Shown: positions 21,237-34,001, numbered from the stretch's first letter. The stretch is DNA of 64,000 nucleotides from Hexactinellida sp. DTS-2022 (GCA_028753945.1 JAPNXP010000011.1:3162001-3226000); one strand, 5' to 3'. Numbers and translations are program-made. Notes: generated by a model from the letters alone, not told the origin.

Positions 21237-23371
21237 TTTAATTAATTAAATAATTGGAATAGCTAACAAATCATACTTTAAAATTATTTTATACCTATCT
21301 AACATGTCTTATTAGTATATTTATAGATTCGTTTTTCAACGTATACTAATGGTTTGGAGATATATTTCTATTTCATATCAACGAATCTCTTATACAGAAT
21401 ACCCTTGGAAAGGTAGTGATCGTATTCCCATCGCTTTGATCAGATTATAGTGTTCAGTTATAAAATTTAATAAAAAATTCATACAAAATTATGTGAAAGA
21501 GAATTAGTATTACACGACTTTAATTAATAATATAGAATTGATTCTTTGGAATAATCATTAACTAGTATATTAATAGAATAAATATAATACAAAGTCAAAA
21601 TAGAACGCATGTGTTGTTTACTTAGGTAGCTTTAACCACACGTCTATCCTTCCATAATTACATCAAACTGTCTAAGTGAACGATAATTGGCTTTGTGTGT
21701 TAAAGCTTATATGCGAAATTTCCATAACTCATGTACAAGACATATTGTAAATTGAAATTGTTACCCTACCCTAGTACCTTATACTGCCCCTTATTTTAAA
21801 TTATTATTATTGAAAGATTTAATTTTAATTCACTTGCCTTCTTCAAGGCAGGATCTAGTCTAGCTATACTTATTTTCCCTTATTGATTAATTAATTAATA
21901 CAATTAATTGATACTACTAACACAACATTTTTTAAATCTTATGAATTAACAAAAAACACATACAAACTAAATTCTAATACTCTTCTTTTATTTAAATAAT
22001 TCTACACTTAATCTGAATCCATATCTTCGAATTGTTTTTTCTTGTTTTTTTCCAAATGCTTTCTCTCGTTTCTTTATGAAACTTGTGTAATCTGGGAAGT
22101 ACACCATACTGGAAGCTTAAAAAGCTTCCTAAGTAACACGAAATCTAATTTATCTAACTACTAGTTTATTATCTTATTTCTCTCACCACTTTGTTTTGCT
22201 ACAATACATACCTTGTTACTCCCTGATTATATTTTCGATTATGAAAATTATGTCTTAATAAAAGCAATTTATATCACCCTGTTTTTAAGATTAGCCACTA
22301 CATTATGCATTGATATCTTTTATTACTAAATTTTATGGGAAATATCAGAGTAACAGTTTCAGAAATATGTAATAAATATACCACATAACTAACGTGTAAA
22401 GGATATAAAAACTAATCCATCAAAATACACAAATTCAGGACGGGAGTTACTTGTTCTGGCTTATACAATGTTCATGCTCGATTCTTCTCGCAGAGTAAAC
22501 AGATAAAATGTCTTGATAACTGCCTGTTAGTTTACTATATGGAAGATAATTGATTATGCTGTGAAGTAGTGTTAATTAATTAATTGATTAATTAATAAAT
22601 AGTAGGTTTGTCCCTCAGGGGCTGCAGCTAGTTACTACTAGTTCGCTGTGAGTGCACTTGGAGTTGGAACACACTCTATAACTTTCCCCAACCGCGAAAC
22701 CAACGGTTGAGGGATGTCAAGAGCTTACCTGAGAACAACTAACTTGTCTCTTGACACCATTAGCGGGACTTAGGCTCAGGGCAATTTAGCCATTACATGA
22801 GACTGAGGGTTTGTATTAGTTAAACATAAGGTTTAATACAAACTATGATGACACAACGAGAGTCTTAACTTAGCTAATTCAAAGAAATTGAAATTTTGGC
22901 TAGTTATTATCTCATTACTCCCCAACAACTAGCAAACTATAGCGAGGCATACGGCTAAAATTAGTATACTCTCTTATGGCATACGACAGCGCTATATAAC
23001 AATAGTAATTAATGTTGTTCCTAGCTGCTGTACCTAGTGTTGTCTTAGTAAATTATATATTACATTTATTTGTAACTAAAAACCAGTTTTTTTGTAAATT
23101 GTTCCATTTTGCATATTCAAATTTAATCGAGAGTTTTCTGTATTTTTCTGAAATGGATAAAGGAAAGAATTGGCTTCTTGAATTTTCCGTTGATCTATGT
23201 ATTTTATGCACCCTAAGAATGCGCTTTCCAATGTTCCTAAAACTTCAAAGATAAAAACGTAAACTATCTTAACTTTAAATAAAAAAGAAGTATATAACTC
23301 GCTGGATTCCATAGGTATATCACTTACCTATGTGTAGCATCATTAATTTACCTCGTGAATAACAGCTCATC
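21237..23371. other. Non-coding AT-rich region
   Basis: 2.1 kb with no recognised gene or bounded element. A less AT-rich part at about 22600-22990 contains a hairpin-like pair (GATGTCAAGAG at 22714, CTCTTGACACC at 22747) and may be an old repeat. TSD GCTCATC of the next element is at 23365-23371. Confidence 0.35.
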
Positions 23372-26300
23372 CATGGCCTACTATAATGCGGCTATACATG
23401 CTGCCGAATCATAGTAAAAATAAGAGTCCAGTTTTATAAATCTCATAAAAGAAAAACTAAGCCTCCAATGTTTGTGAATTGAACTTTTTTTGGGTAAAGA
23501 AATACGAGGAATCAATTAAGACTTCTCAAAAGGTTGAAACGGCCATCCCTCATATTGTTTAGGCGCATTTTAATTATGAGTCAGCATTTTACGAAATTTT
23601 ACACAAAAACATATCTGTTTAAGATACACAATAATATTACCAAATAGAGATTTTATAAACAAAAATAGTATTATTATTATTGTTAATGCTGAAATGTATG
23701 CTGAAAATGAAAGGTTTAATCTATCTGATAGAGTATGTGGAATGAATAAACTCAATTTTAGGGAGTAGTATGGCTGGAAATTGTTAGAAAAACTATAATG
23801 TATTACGTTTACGTAACTTAAAGCTCTCTACTTGATCCTTTCTCTTTGTTTCAGTTACAGCCTTTGCAAGATTTGAAAAATAGATATTGCAGATTTTACA
23901 ATTGATGAGTTTTCGATTTTCTTGTTTATGACTTTGGCAGGAGAAGCTGGATTCCCAATCAATTGACAAACGATTCAATAAGGTAGCAGTTAGAATCTTC
24001 GCTGGTAGGCCAGAATGGAGAACCTTCGACTCAATTGATTCAATTACAGCAAATGCCATCTGAAGCTAATTATTTAGGGACTGTGACGGTATGGTAAGTC
24101 CCCCCCTGTTAAGTCTCTCAACATATGGACTACTTTCAGTATTATTCTGTAAACAATCTAAACAGTCCTTACACGCAATATTGGGGACTAATGTGAGTTA
24201 TATACCCTGAGATGTAGACGATTACTTCTTTACCGTCATTAGAGAGGGTCAAATTCTCAAATTCTTCATTTTGTACAATTTCTGTGACAAGTTGTTCGAT
24301 TAGCTCACTTGACTCAAAATGTATATTTGGTAAATAATCCACAGATTCTAGGCTGTTTTTAAGAATGGTTTTCACTTGGATTATAGATTCTGACTTTAAT
24401 ACTTCCTTGAGACTAATGAGAAAGCGACCACCACTCATTTGTCTGTATTGCGAGAATCTCCTTTCTAAAGGATCCGTTTGAAACCTTCCTGTCATGATAT
24501 ATTCATAACCATCGGAGAAGAGGTCATCACATAAATCTGCTATGGATCGACAGGTTAGTATTAGAGCATCGAAGGTTTGATTAGTAAAACCAGGAGTTTG
24601 TGAAGATTTCCACTGTTCAAGCCAGTCTGCCAGGGCTCGCAAAAAAAGTAACTTTCCATCCGCAGGAACTATTGCTTTCCCAATAGAATTAGGATGAAAT
24701 CGTTGTTTAGAGTTAACGATAAGCCACCATGAATAAAAAAGATCTAAAAATGCAGGCGTCACTATTTCTTCTGGATGATAGCTGCTAATAGCAGTTGTTG
24801 TTGTTGGATGAAAAATAGCCAAGGCTAGAGGGACTGATAGCTTATTATTCCCGGGGTGCAATACTGAAAAATTTATCTTAGGCGCTTTTCTAAGTTTACC
24901 ACATTCTCTTAAATCATGTTCGTGAACTCTATGCAGACATGCCCAGTGCACACCTCCAGCAGGAAACTCGTGCACTTTTTCTGGTAGAGCCAGCCTGCAA
25001 TGCGGTATTTCGAACGAGTTTGCTAACAAATTGTTTCTAACATTTTTAATCAGGTGAACAGTGTCGAATATCAGATAGAGATGTTGCAAATCACAGTGTG
25101 GATTGATGATACAGTATGATTTTTCGTTAATGGGGTGAGCTTTATAGAGAGTTTTAAATGCTTTAATATTCGTCTTGTGATTATCTGATATAATTGCCCG
25201 AGTGAAGAATCCTCCTTGAAATAGAAGAGATAAGCAGTTTAAGATGCCATTACAGATAATTTCATACGACAATTTCACAATTGGTTTCGCCTTCAGGACA
25301 TAGGGATTACTTTTAGTTATGGAAACAACCATAAAACTAAGAACACTCTTGTACATTACAAGATCTCCATCACATCCAACGATTGTGTACCCATCATACT
25401 GAACCTATATAATAAAGCATAACATGAATAAAGTAGTCTACGCTTATACACAAAATATTTAACTGTTCAAAAAAGAAAGATCAACTAACCTGTTGTTGTA
25501 GATGCATTTCATCAAGGAGTAACATTACATCATTGCCAATTAAATTATTATCCCTAAGTGCACAAAGAGCTGAACAACTCTGAATTGAGGGAGATTTTAG
25601 CTGTGTAAGGACAGTTCAAATGGTAGTGGTAGGTATTGCTTCAGAAATTTGTAGGCAGAATTTGAAGTGTAGCGCATTAATAGAGCGAATCTGAGTGTGT
25701 TATGTGAGTACTTTGGTCTTCTTTAGAATGATAGTAAGTAGAATTCAGTAACTCTTGTATGACTTTGATATCACAACTATCGTGCGAACCAATATAGTTT
25801 CTACAATAATTGGGTAAATTAGTCAACATATCAAGGGAGGTCAATTTACAGTTGGCGGAATTCCGAATGTACTCAGGAATTGGGATTGGTAACCCTTCGA
25901 AACTGAGCTTTACACGAAGAACACTATCGATGTTGATACATTCTTGCACTTTCGCTATTCCAGAAAGGATCTGTATATTATATACTGTCAAGTCAGACTC
26001 AGACAGGAACAGATGAAAATTTTCATATTCAGGAGCTGTTTCTAGATATGTTTTGATGTCATCTAGGTTATTTACTTGGTATTTAATCTTGAAATCTTTG
26101 AGTTGGTCCTGCTGAAAAATACGTTTTTTGGGAGCCTTCCTAGGCAAAGTTGGTACAGTTGAGAGGCTTAAAGGGATGGCATCAGGATTAATTGTAGGTA
26201 TTGGATTATTACTGTAGGCAATAAGCCTTTGTCGTTTAGGGTTATGTACAATATACTTCTCTTCAAAGTGGTCAATACAAATACACGATTGAGTAGTGAT

Positions 26301-27093
26301 TGTATAGTTATCACGGTTGAGGAATTTGACCCATAATTCTTTAAGAGATTTATATTCATCACCAGGAATATGAAATAAAGGTTTTGTTTGGCTTGATGAA
26401 TACCCAGATGTACATCCAAATACAGCATACTTATTTGGCATGCCAGCTAAGATAGAAAAACAAATAGAAGTCAAACTAATATGAAAATTATACAAGAAAT
26501 ATCGAAAAAAGTTTGAATTAAAAATAATTATCAACTGGAATAGATGATGTACAGTGTACAGTTACTACAGTACACCAATGGCGGACAATAGGAGGGAAAA
26601 AACTACTAATTAACAAGAATTACAACTAGATAAACAACTAAATAAGCTTTGTAACAGTCTAAACACATATTGATTTTGGTATATTTTTATATTGTGGTTG
26701 TATATTTAATTGGACTCTTATTTTTTGAAGATGTTTTGGCAGCATATTTTCTTATATTTTCGAGGCCATAGGAAAGATTATGAATTAATTCATACACTTC
26801 TATCATAAGGTATACATGGAGTATACATAAGAGTGTTACAGTATAAAAATGTTTAGGATAAAAAGCAATTATGTAAAATGCTGACTCATAATTAAAATGC
26901 GCCTAAACAATATGAGGGATGGCCTTTTCAACCTTTTGAGAAGTCTTAATTGATTCCTCGTATTTCTTTACCCCAAAAAAGTTCAATTCACAAACATTGG
27001 AGGCTTAGTTTTTCTTTTATGAGATTTATAAAACTGGACTCTTATTTTTACTATGATTCGGCAGCATGTATAGCCGTATTATAGTAGGCCATG
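23372..27093 (-). mobile_element. P-superfamily transposon, 221-bp TIRs, 7-bp TSD GCTCATC
   Basis: The ends are CATGGCCTACTATAAT and its inverse. The inverted repeats (23372-23592, 26873-27093) align without net indels and differ at few sites. GCTCATC is exactly duplicated (23365-23371, 27094-27100). The element is 3,722 bp with a single minus-strand THAP/P transposase gene. Drosophila P elements give 8-bp duplications. Here 7 bp is the best fit. Apart from a few gene lesions it looks structurally whole and fairly young. Confidence 0.92.
23793..26441 (-). pseudogene. P-element (THAP9-like) transposase, slightly broken
   Basis: Domains in order on the minus strand: THAP zinc finger from the ATG at 26441 (MPNKYAVFGC, later CICIDHF), linker, RNase H-like core with the acidic motif LLLDEMHLQQQ just before an 85-nt intron (25405-25489, GT-AG), then YDGYTIVGCDGDL, FDTVHLIKNVRNNLL and the conserved DPLERRFSQYRQMSGGRF. 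A C-terminal part lies at 24059-23793 (FSNLAKAVTE). P transposases use GTP and cut both ends of the element in the nucleus. Odd points: residue 5 of the THAP domain, normally a zinc-binding Cys, is Tyr; the frame changes near 25670; an extra C in a CCCC run near 24186 diverts the frame to an early stop before the C-terminus, where IACKDCLDCLQ would continue. Probably inactive but recent. Confidence 0.9.
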
Positions 27094-27100
27094 GCTCATC

Positions 27101-27246
27101 ATACGCCATTTGGCACATACCGTTGCAGGTCGCGTTTCTATTATCTGGGCTCACCGTGATTGGGATTGCGTTGCCTGAATAACCTAGAGCATAAGTTCCC
27201 ACAAGGTTCTATGTACCTTGCCTTTGAGGGCTTTCGAATTGAAGAA
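27101..27246. other. Short flank between P element and peptidase gene
   Basis: 146 bp, more GC-rich than average, downstream of the stop of the minus-strand peptidase gene. It may be its 3' untranslated part. Nothing specific is seen. Confidence 0.3.
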
Positions 27247-28801
27247 TTAGTCAGAAGAGTGTAAGAGGTAAAATACCTTAATGACGGTACCATAGAATCT
27301 GTCGCAGTCCCATAGTATTTCTGTTGCTGGTGTCCTTAGGTCATCATATTTATGAAATTGACCATTGTACCCAGGGGCGGCGCCAGCACAGGCCCATTGG
27401 GGGGCGGACCAATGCACTGGAGGGGCAAACCCAATAGTTGTAAACATTCCAAAATTCACATTCCAACCATAATCGATATTTTATTGACAAACTTAGTTAA
27501 ATAATCTGTCCTATAATAGTATACGGTGGGGCATCTCAGCAAAACAGCTAATTATGAACTCCCTGTCCAGGGCATTTAGCATTTCCGCATTAACATTAAG
27601 TACTCATATAACAGACAAGCGAGTTCCCGCCCCCCCTCGCGCCGCCACTGATTGTACCAGAGCATTAGAATACAAATGATTTTGGAAAAAGATAGAAAAT
27701 CCGATAAGTTGGTAATGAAATGTAAGGTGATCGTGACAGATGGTAATTTCTTGATCAATGTCTGATATTGTTAGATTCTTGTTGAGTTCCGGAAGATGTC
27801 CTATCTCAATTGTTTGAAGAGTAGGGACGGATTCGAATTTGCCAGATAATCGCTCGAAAATGGCTGTAGTTGATCCACAGGACTTGCACTTATTCCGATT
27901 AAGCTTCCGACTTATAGATGACTCTGGGCCCTTGAATACATTACCGATGGTACCTAGCATGTTCTTGGTATTTAAGGATTTGATACAGTGATGGCATTTG
28001 AAGGTGGAGATATAAAGGTCGTTGCATAGGTCCTCGGAGCGCTAAAGTTTATAATAGTTGCCTCTGATCCATAGAAATCATATGAATTGTATAAACCTTT
28101 TGAGTCATAGTTCTCTTGAAGGCCAATTCGTCGCGCAATATAGTCCCTCAGTTCATCAAGGTTATTGTTTTCAAGCAGGGAAACTATTAGGTGGAATTTA
28201 GAGTCAGCAAGTTTTACTCCTTTTATGCTAAATGCGTTCAGGATTGTGGCTCGATTTAGGCTTAATATAGCAAGGATATTGTCAACAGGGCAGGTATTGT
28301 CTTGACGGTATTGTTGTAACTTCCTTGCCATTTAGGGTAGTCGTAAATTGTAAGGGATCTTCAGAAGGTGATAGTGGATATGGCGGGGTTGCTGGTGGTG
28401 AATCTATGGTGGTAATATAGTTGTAATAATGTAATTTACAACAGGTAACAGAACTGCTAGGCAGCTAGAGGATAATTTCGTTCTCTTCTTTCGTCTAGTT
28501 TACAGTCGCTGGAATGGTTGGTACGATATTCAGTATACCAGGTGGCGACTTCGATGGCTATGTTTTCTTTAGTATTGGAACTTAGCTCAGTTGATGGATG
28601 GTAGGAATAGAGTGAATCCAGGTTGGTTAATGATTCTGCTAGGGTGGCGAGGTTCTTGTGTTGCGTCGATAAATAGGTTTCGTTGACAAGGGATGATATT
28701 ATTTGAAGTTTCAAGATGGATAGTGTGTGGTTAAGTGTTTCTTCTTCTTCACATTTTCTTACTTCAATGGGGTAAATCTCTTCAATTACACCGATCTCCA
28801 T
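27247..28801 (-). pseudogene. Ubiquitin-specific-protease-like (C19/C98) cysteine peptidase, broken
   Basis: Minus-strand pieces give, in canonical USP order: a Cys box DNTCPVDNILAILS (about 28305-28262), paired zinc-ligand motifs CHHC (about 28000) and CKSC (about 27890), a His box QNHLYSNALV (about 27670) and an Asp box FHKYDDLR (about 27350). The His and Asp boxes are separated by a hAT MITE (27372-27650). Known USPs cleave ubiquitin-type tags from proteins. The N-terminal piece (28801-28457) is acidic and unrecognised. A Pro-rich link (DSPPATPPYPLSPSEDP) follows in another frame. At least three frame changes plus the MITE show it is dead. A likely 3' splice site (TTTTGTATAG) lies just upstream of the first ATG, suggesting an upstream exon. 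It may be a host gene relic or a transposon-borne peptidase. I cannot decide. Confidence 0.65.
27372..27650. mobile_element. hAT MITE inside the peptidase gene, TSD ATTGTACC
   Basis: The ends CAGGGGCGGCGCCAG and (inverse right) CAGTGGCGGCGCGAG are flanked by exact ATTGTACC (27364-27371, 27651-27658). It split the peptidase reading frame between its His and Asp boxes. Non-coding. Confidence 0.9.
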
Positions 28802-28861
28802 GTCTTCATAAGGTTCTATACAAAATAAGTATAGTATAAAAGCAGTACGAGTGTGAAGTTG

Positions 28862-31800
28862 GCGCAGTATTCAACTGAGCACAGATCAAATCAAAATTTG
28901 AGGCCCTTCCCATAATTGGATTTTGCCAAAAATTACACACCTTAAAGGGTAGATACGGACGTTTTTGATTTTGAATAAAAATCTTTTAAAGATTTATTTT
29001 TTAATCTATTTTTTTACATTATGTCTGAGCACTAAAAAAAATATTTTTGACAACAATTTTTCGAAATTTAACTTAAAACTTTTCATACATGTTTGTGACT
29101 ATGGGACGTTTCTTATGTCAAAATATTTCAAAAAAAATATCAATATTCCTATGAGATATAGCTTGGCAAAGTTGAACATATATTTATATATTTATATATT
29201 GATCGAGTGAACAAGTACCTGTGCTACTGTATTCATCTAATTGGTGATAATTCGATAATGATTTATTATACTTTAGCGTTTCCAATTTGTCTTTGCCATT
29301 GTCAATTATTACATATACAGCCTAGTTCTCGTATTTTCTGCTCAACATTTATACTGCATTCAAAAAACTAAATTATTATTTAAAATACTATTTCATACAA
29401 AGACAACTGATGTTTTAATACACAATACCTCACAGACAATACCTAATACAGAATAAACATATAATATTAACTTTTGTATGTAAGATGAGAGAGAGTTTTA
29501 GCTCGAGGACCCAGCGATAACTTATTATTGTAAAAATCTGGTCGATATATTAAGGGTCCCTTTTATATATACGAAACTATCCATAAATATTTTTTTATTG
29601 CAACTTTTAATTAGTATGTGGTAGGTAAATAGTCCTATAATTAAGAGTAAATATGATGGAGATCAAGATTGTGAGGCTGCCATAATCATTTTAAACATCA
29701 ATAAATATTTTGATGCAACACCTTTATGAATGTTATCTTACGAAATAAGAAGCTCGTGAGAATATCATTGGTAAACATAACGAAAATATTTGTATGTAAA
29801 CGAATATCCGTGAAAAGAATATTCTGGATACAAAAATTCTGGATACGAAAATTCCGGATACTAAAATTCCAAGAGACCAAATTTCCGTCTACCTCTGTTA
29901 GTAATACTCGTATTTTGTAACTACAGTCAATACTACCTGTTATTAAATATGATAGGCTGGAGAACAAACAATTTCCATCGCCTGGAATATTAAATGTTAA
30001 TGATGGAACTAGTTCATTTAAATTAATAACTTGTATTACGTTATCGGAATCAATTGTACAAAAAACTTCGTTACAGAATGGTAATTCTAAATTAGTACAT
30101 AGCTGTATTTGACCTGAGAGTGTGAGTTTTTTGAAGTGTGGTAATATAACGAAAACTGTACCTAGTGCTATGATATCTGAGTCATTTATAATTTCAATTT
30201 CACTTGCCGGGATTGGTAGTGTATTATTTAGTTTTTTTCTTTCCTTTATTTTATTTTGATTTAGTTTTTTTTCGTGGCAACAATCTGGATGTTTTTTTTG
30301 CGACTTTTTAAATTTTTTAAATACGTCTCTTTTAACTTTCCAAATACTATATCTATTTTATTTATGTCAGGATTTATGTAACTATTTTTGCTGATTTTCC
30401 TCCTTTGCCAGTTCTCTTTACATTCTTCCTCATTACTAACTTCAATATTTCTTTTCTTAGCCTTAAATACTCTGTGGCCCAAAGGATGAAATGCAAATTT
30501 ACACGAGGCCGATCTATCCTGTATATGTACAAAAGTTTATCGCACAAAATCGCCAACTCGAATATTTACTTTTGATTTAAATTTTGAATATTTAACTATT
30601 TTAAGCCAGTTCTCTACCTGCGCATTCATATCAGTTGAAATCCTGCTTCCATATACTTTGTTTAATATAATTTCACTACAAAGTGGTAGCAATGGCATGT
30701 AATAAGTTAAGATATATTCTAGGATTTGTGGGTAATAACATAAATTTTTGTTAGTTGTCAATTGTTTTAATTTTAAAACTTTAGCACATATTTCACTGTG
30801 GATCCCCTCAAAATGTCTCCCAAAAGGGGAAGTTTTTCTGTAGGTATCTTTTTCAAAATTTTCAGGGTTATCGTCAATGCATGTATTCTCTGAACTATTA
30901 ATTATGACCTCTCCTTTAACTATACTTTCTAAATCTAACAAACTCTTAGTAACTAGGGGTAACATTGATTCAGTTGTCATTAAAACACACAGGGATTCAA
31001 AAACAATGTTTATTTCGTCGATGTTTGTACTCTTTACCATAGTACCGCATGCATGTAGCACTAACCGTTTGAGTCGTTTATCAATTTTATAATTCTTATC
31101 TAATTTGTAACTAATACTATGCATTATGTGTGCCGAACAGAGATGCAATACAGTAGATAAATTTAACTTTGCATTGGTTTTACAGTTTACAATTTCCCAG
31201 CATTTAGAAAAATATATGGCTATACTTTGTTTATTGAATGCTAAACATGTACTATGCATTAATGGGCAACTATAATCCATTTCAACTTGGTCAATATTTA
31301 TATCTTTATGGAGAATTTTCTTACTAGTTAATATCCATTTATTAAAAAATGAGTTATCATTTCTGCAACCTGTACAGGGCTCGTGCAAAATTCAGGGTGT
31401 TGTAAAGTAAGAGCATAATAGTATATCGATTTTGCACATATTGATGGCTTTTTGATAATAGAACCGGTAGCGTCTATATTCAGTACAATATTTTTAATTT
31501 TTAAGAATTTAAAAACTTCTATCTGTTTTAAGGTATATAAATGAATAATAAATGGGTATTGTACCATATATTGAATGTATCCAGGTATTTGATCGTCAGG
31601 TAACTCTAAACGGAAACGTCTTTGAGTTTCCAAAATATCTATTATATTTTCATTGGAGAACCTATTTATAGAGTTCAAGTCTGATTTAATTCTTCTTAAA
31701 GTTTGTTGGGATTTTAGATTAGAGAAATTACCCCTTTTGAATGCCTCAATGTTCTTTTCCAGTATAAATTGTCTTTGGAAAATATTACTTACTGAATTAT

Positions 31801-33680
31801 TAATTAATTGTTCCCCCATTTTTTTAATTCAGATGAAATAATGTGACGTGCATGAGTAGTTTTATTATTTGCATGTTCTAACGAAATATCACCATTGAAT
31901 TGATAGCCGATAGCTATAGCATTAGAATCTATTGAATTAAAATCATTCTCAATTGAAAAAGTTACAGAAATACAATTAGGAATTTACGTACTGCCCACGC
32001 TTGAAAAAACGGGGATTTAAATTTCCTACTATCACATCTTTTGAACCAATAATCTTTAAACTTTAAAACACAAATTGAATTTATTTCGGAAATTTTTTAG
32101 CAATTAGACTAGTCCATTCAATATTCAATCGATATTTACCATCATCATCTATGTAACTTATGCTATTTAACTCCTCTCTATCTAAGTAAAACTCGCCGAA
32201 CAATTTCTACTATAAGATTATTTAGTATCTTTTTCAAATGCATTAATAATTGGAAAATCAACATTCTCAGGTTCACTAGAGCTAACGCCAAGCATGTTTT
32301 CTAAATTATTCGAATTGCTCATCATATTTGAGGTTATTAAAGAAGTTCTCTTTTCCACAGAAAGTACATCTAAGCTAATTCAAACCTGAAAGCTGGAAGC
32401 AGATGGCTTATCAAGGACTTTATTCTTCAACATTAATTTAATTGCACTAGCGTTGTTTTCCATTTAAGATACAAGTTTTTCCTTAAATAATCTCTATTCC
32501 TCCAAAATATGTACTTGGACAGATCGCCCCAAATAGAGTTTGGGTTAGTGCAGCTCTGTGTAAGTGTCAAGGCTAAGGTCTCTTGTTTTACAAAATGAGA
32601 CGAACTTGCATAAATCAGTGGGTAGAGCTAAGAAATATCATAAAATTTACTTTAAAGTTATTGGGTTTGAAAGGAGAATCGATAGTTACTTATATTATAA
32701 TTATCTTTGTCCATTAGATTTTATGCCAGTATCGAAAAAGATATTTTTAGAAATCAGAATAATTGTTAGGTTATCTAATTATCAATTGTTGTGGTTTTTA
32801 TATGGAAAAATTTAGATGGAAAGTGTAATTTATTTAGGATAAATACCATCTCTATACAATTGTTTGCGGGTGTTATAATAAAACTGTTATGGTTGCAACA
32901 ATCTGTTGGTTGATTAGTTCGTTTGTTAATGAATCCTACAAATCCTTTATATAAAATATTTTGAAACTACTATGATACTAGGGTGTTAAAGGGTGCTGGT
33001 TGCTTTAAACTATTGAATTTTAGTTTGCACCAAAAATGATGGCTAGAACGTCCGGAGCACATTAAACAAGATATGCTAGCTACCCCAACGTTGGGCAATA
33101 CAGGAAGCTTACTATCATATCAATTCATAAAATTAGAAAATATTTCTAATTTTGAATTGGTTTAATGGATCATTAAGTGCAAAAACAATTGAAATCAATA
33201 TATATATTTGTGAAATATAAACGTCTCTTCTATTGAATGACACCATTTTTGTCCAGTTCCAACAATGGGAAAGTGTCTAAAATTATAACTTGAAGTATGC
33301 TCAGTTGAAAATGTATTAAAAGTGTCCTGACGTGAATCACGTGATCAGTGAATAAGTGAAAAATTATTTTAATTGTATTTCTTAGGAAAATATATATTAA
33401 AAAAAAATATATTGACATAAGAAACGTCCCATAGTCACAAACATGTATACAAACTTAGCAAAGTTTTAAATTCAAATTCGAAATAGTTGTCAAAAAAGAT
33501 ATTTTTTGTGCTCACACATAATGTAAAATATAAATATTACTAATAAATATTATAAGTTTTTACCCAGAATCATAAAGTCCCAATCTCCCCTATATGGTGT
33601 GCAATTTTTCGCCAAATCCAATTGCGGAAGGGCCTCAAAATTTGATTTGATCTGTGCTCAGAGTCAGTTGAATACTGCGC
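28862..33680 (-). mobile_element. TIR transposon carrying DDE transposase plus OTU protease
   Basis: GCGCAGTATTCAACTGA at 28862 is the inverse of the right end at 33664-33680. Similarity continues inward about 270-300 bp (GAGCACAGATCAAATCAAA, GGCCCTTCC, a GTCCCATAGTC block) with indels. The minus-strand interior holds a decayed transposase-OTU gene. No TSD is convincing, so the true ends may lie slightly outside or be damaged. Just beyond the right end, 33697-33744 is an inverted copy of the left inner sequence at about 29143-29180, a sign of rearrangement or of a second fragment. Confidence 0.65.
29880..32350 (-). pseudogene. Transposase (DDE/RNase H-type) fused to OTU protease, decayed
   Basis: Minus-strand reading from about 32350 gives an N-terminal region (YWFKRCDSRKFKSPFFQAW), then open pieces 31819-31328 and 31388-30537. 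Likely catalytic parts are LNIDATGSII, VEMDYSCPLMHS and a Cys-His motif in VLHLCSAHIMHSIS, the D...D...CxxH...E layout shared by MULE, hAT and related transposases. A basic stretch (30480-30260) leads to a protease segment at about 30240-29880 with the OTU Cys box IPGDGNCLFSSLSYLITG. OTU proteases cleave ubiquitin chains, and several eukaryotic transposon groups carry them. Frame changes occur at about 31385 and 30540-30480, with further stops upstream. The OTU His box was not found and the tail is replaced by short repeats (29820-29870). The superfamily is unassigned, MULE/KDZ-like by motif. Confidence 0.65.
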
Positions 33681-33744
33681 TTATAGAAAATATATAATCT
33701 AAAGTAAATAAATGTTCAACTTTACCAAGCTATATCTCATAGGA

Positions 33745-34001
33745 CAGGGCGTAAACTTGGGGTGTGCGGCGGGTGCCTGGCAGCCTGACGGCTGTAATGC
33801 TATGGTTCCAAAGGTGTCTTGCACCCTGGCATTTTCAAACCGAAATTAACCCCACAAACTTAATTTAGCAGATGGTGAGCTAATACTTTGTTAATTAAGA
33901 CACAAAAACACAAAACGAATAGTTATCCAGAAAAATATACAACTAGGAGATAAACAAAGTGTCGTGGCACCATGGGTATTTTGATGAAGTTTACGCCCAT
34001 G
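33745..34001. mobile_element. 257-bp hAT-like MITE
   Basis: The ends CAGGGCGTAAACTT and (inverse right) CATGGGCGTAAACTT are clear. Flanks TCATAGGA and CATATGCC agree only partly. It interrupts the repeat fragment right of the transposon end at 33680. Confidence 0.7.

Noticed and set aside
22600-22990. Possible structured RNA or SINE
   Set aside because: Only one short hairpin pair and no internal promoter boxes, tail or flanking duplication.
29698-29967. Minus-strand frame read as a separate gene
   Set aside because: Its first residues are the continuation of the OTU box read from a non-ATG start. The remainder is short tandem ATTCTGGATA-like repeats.
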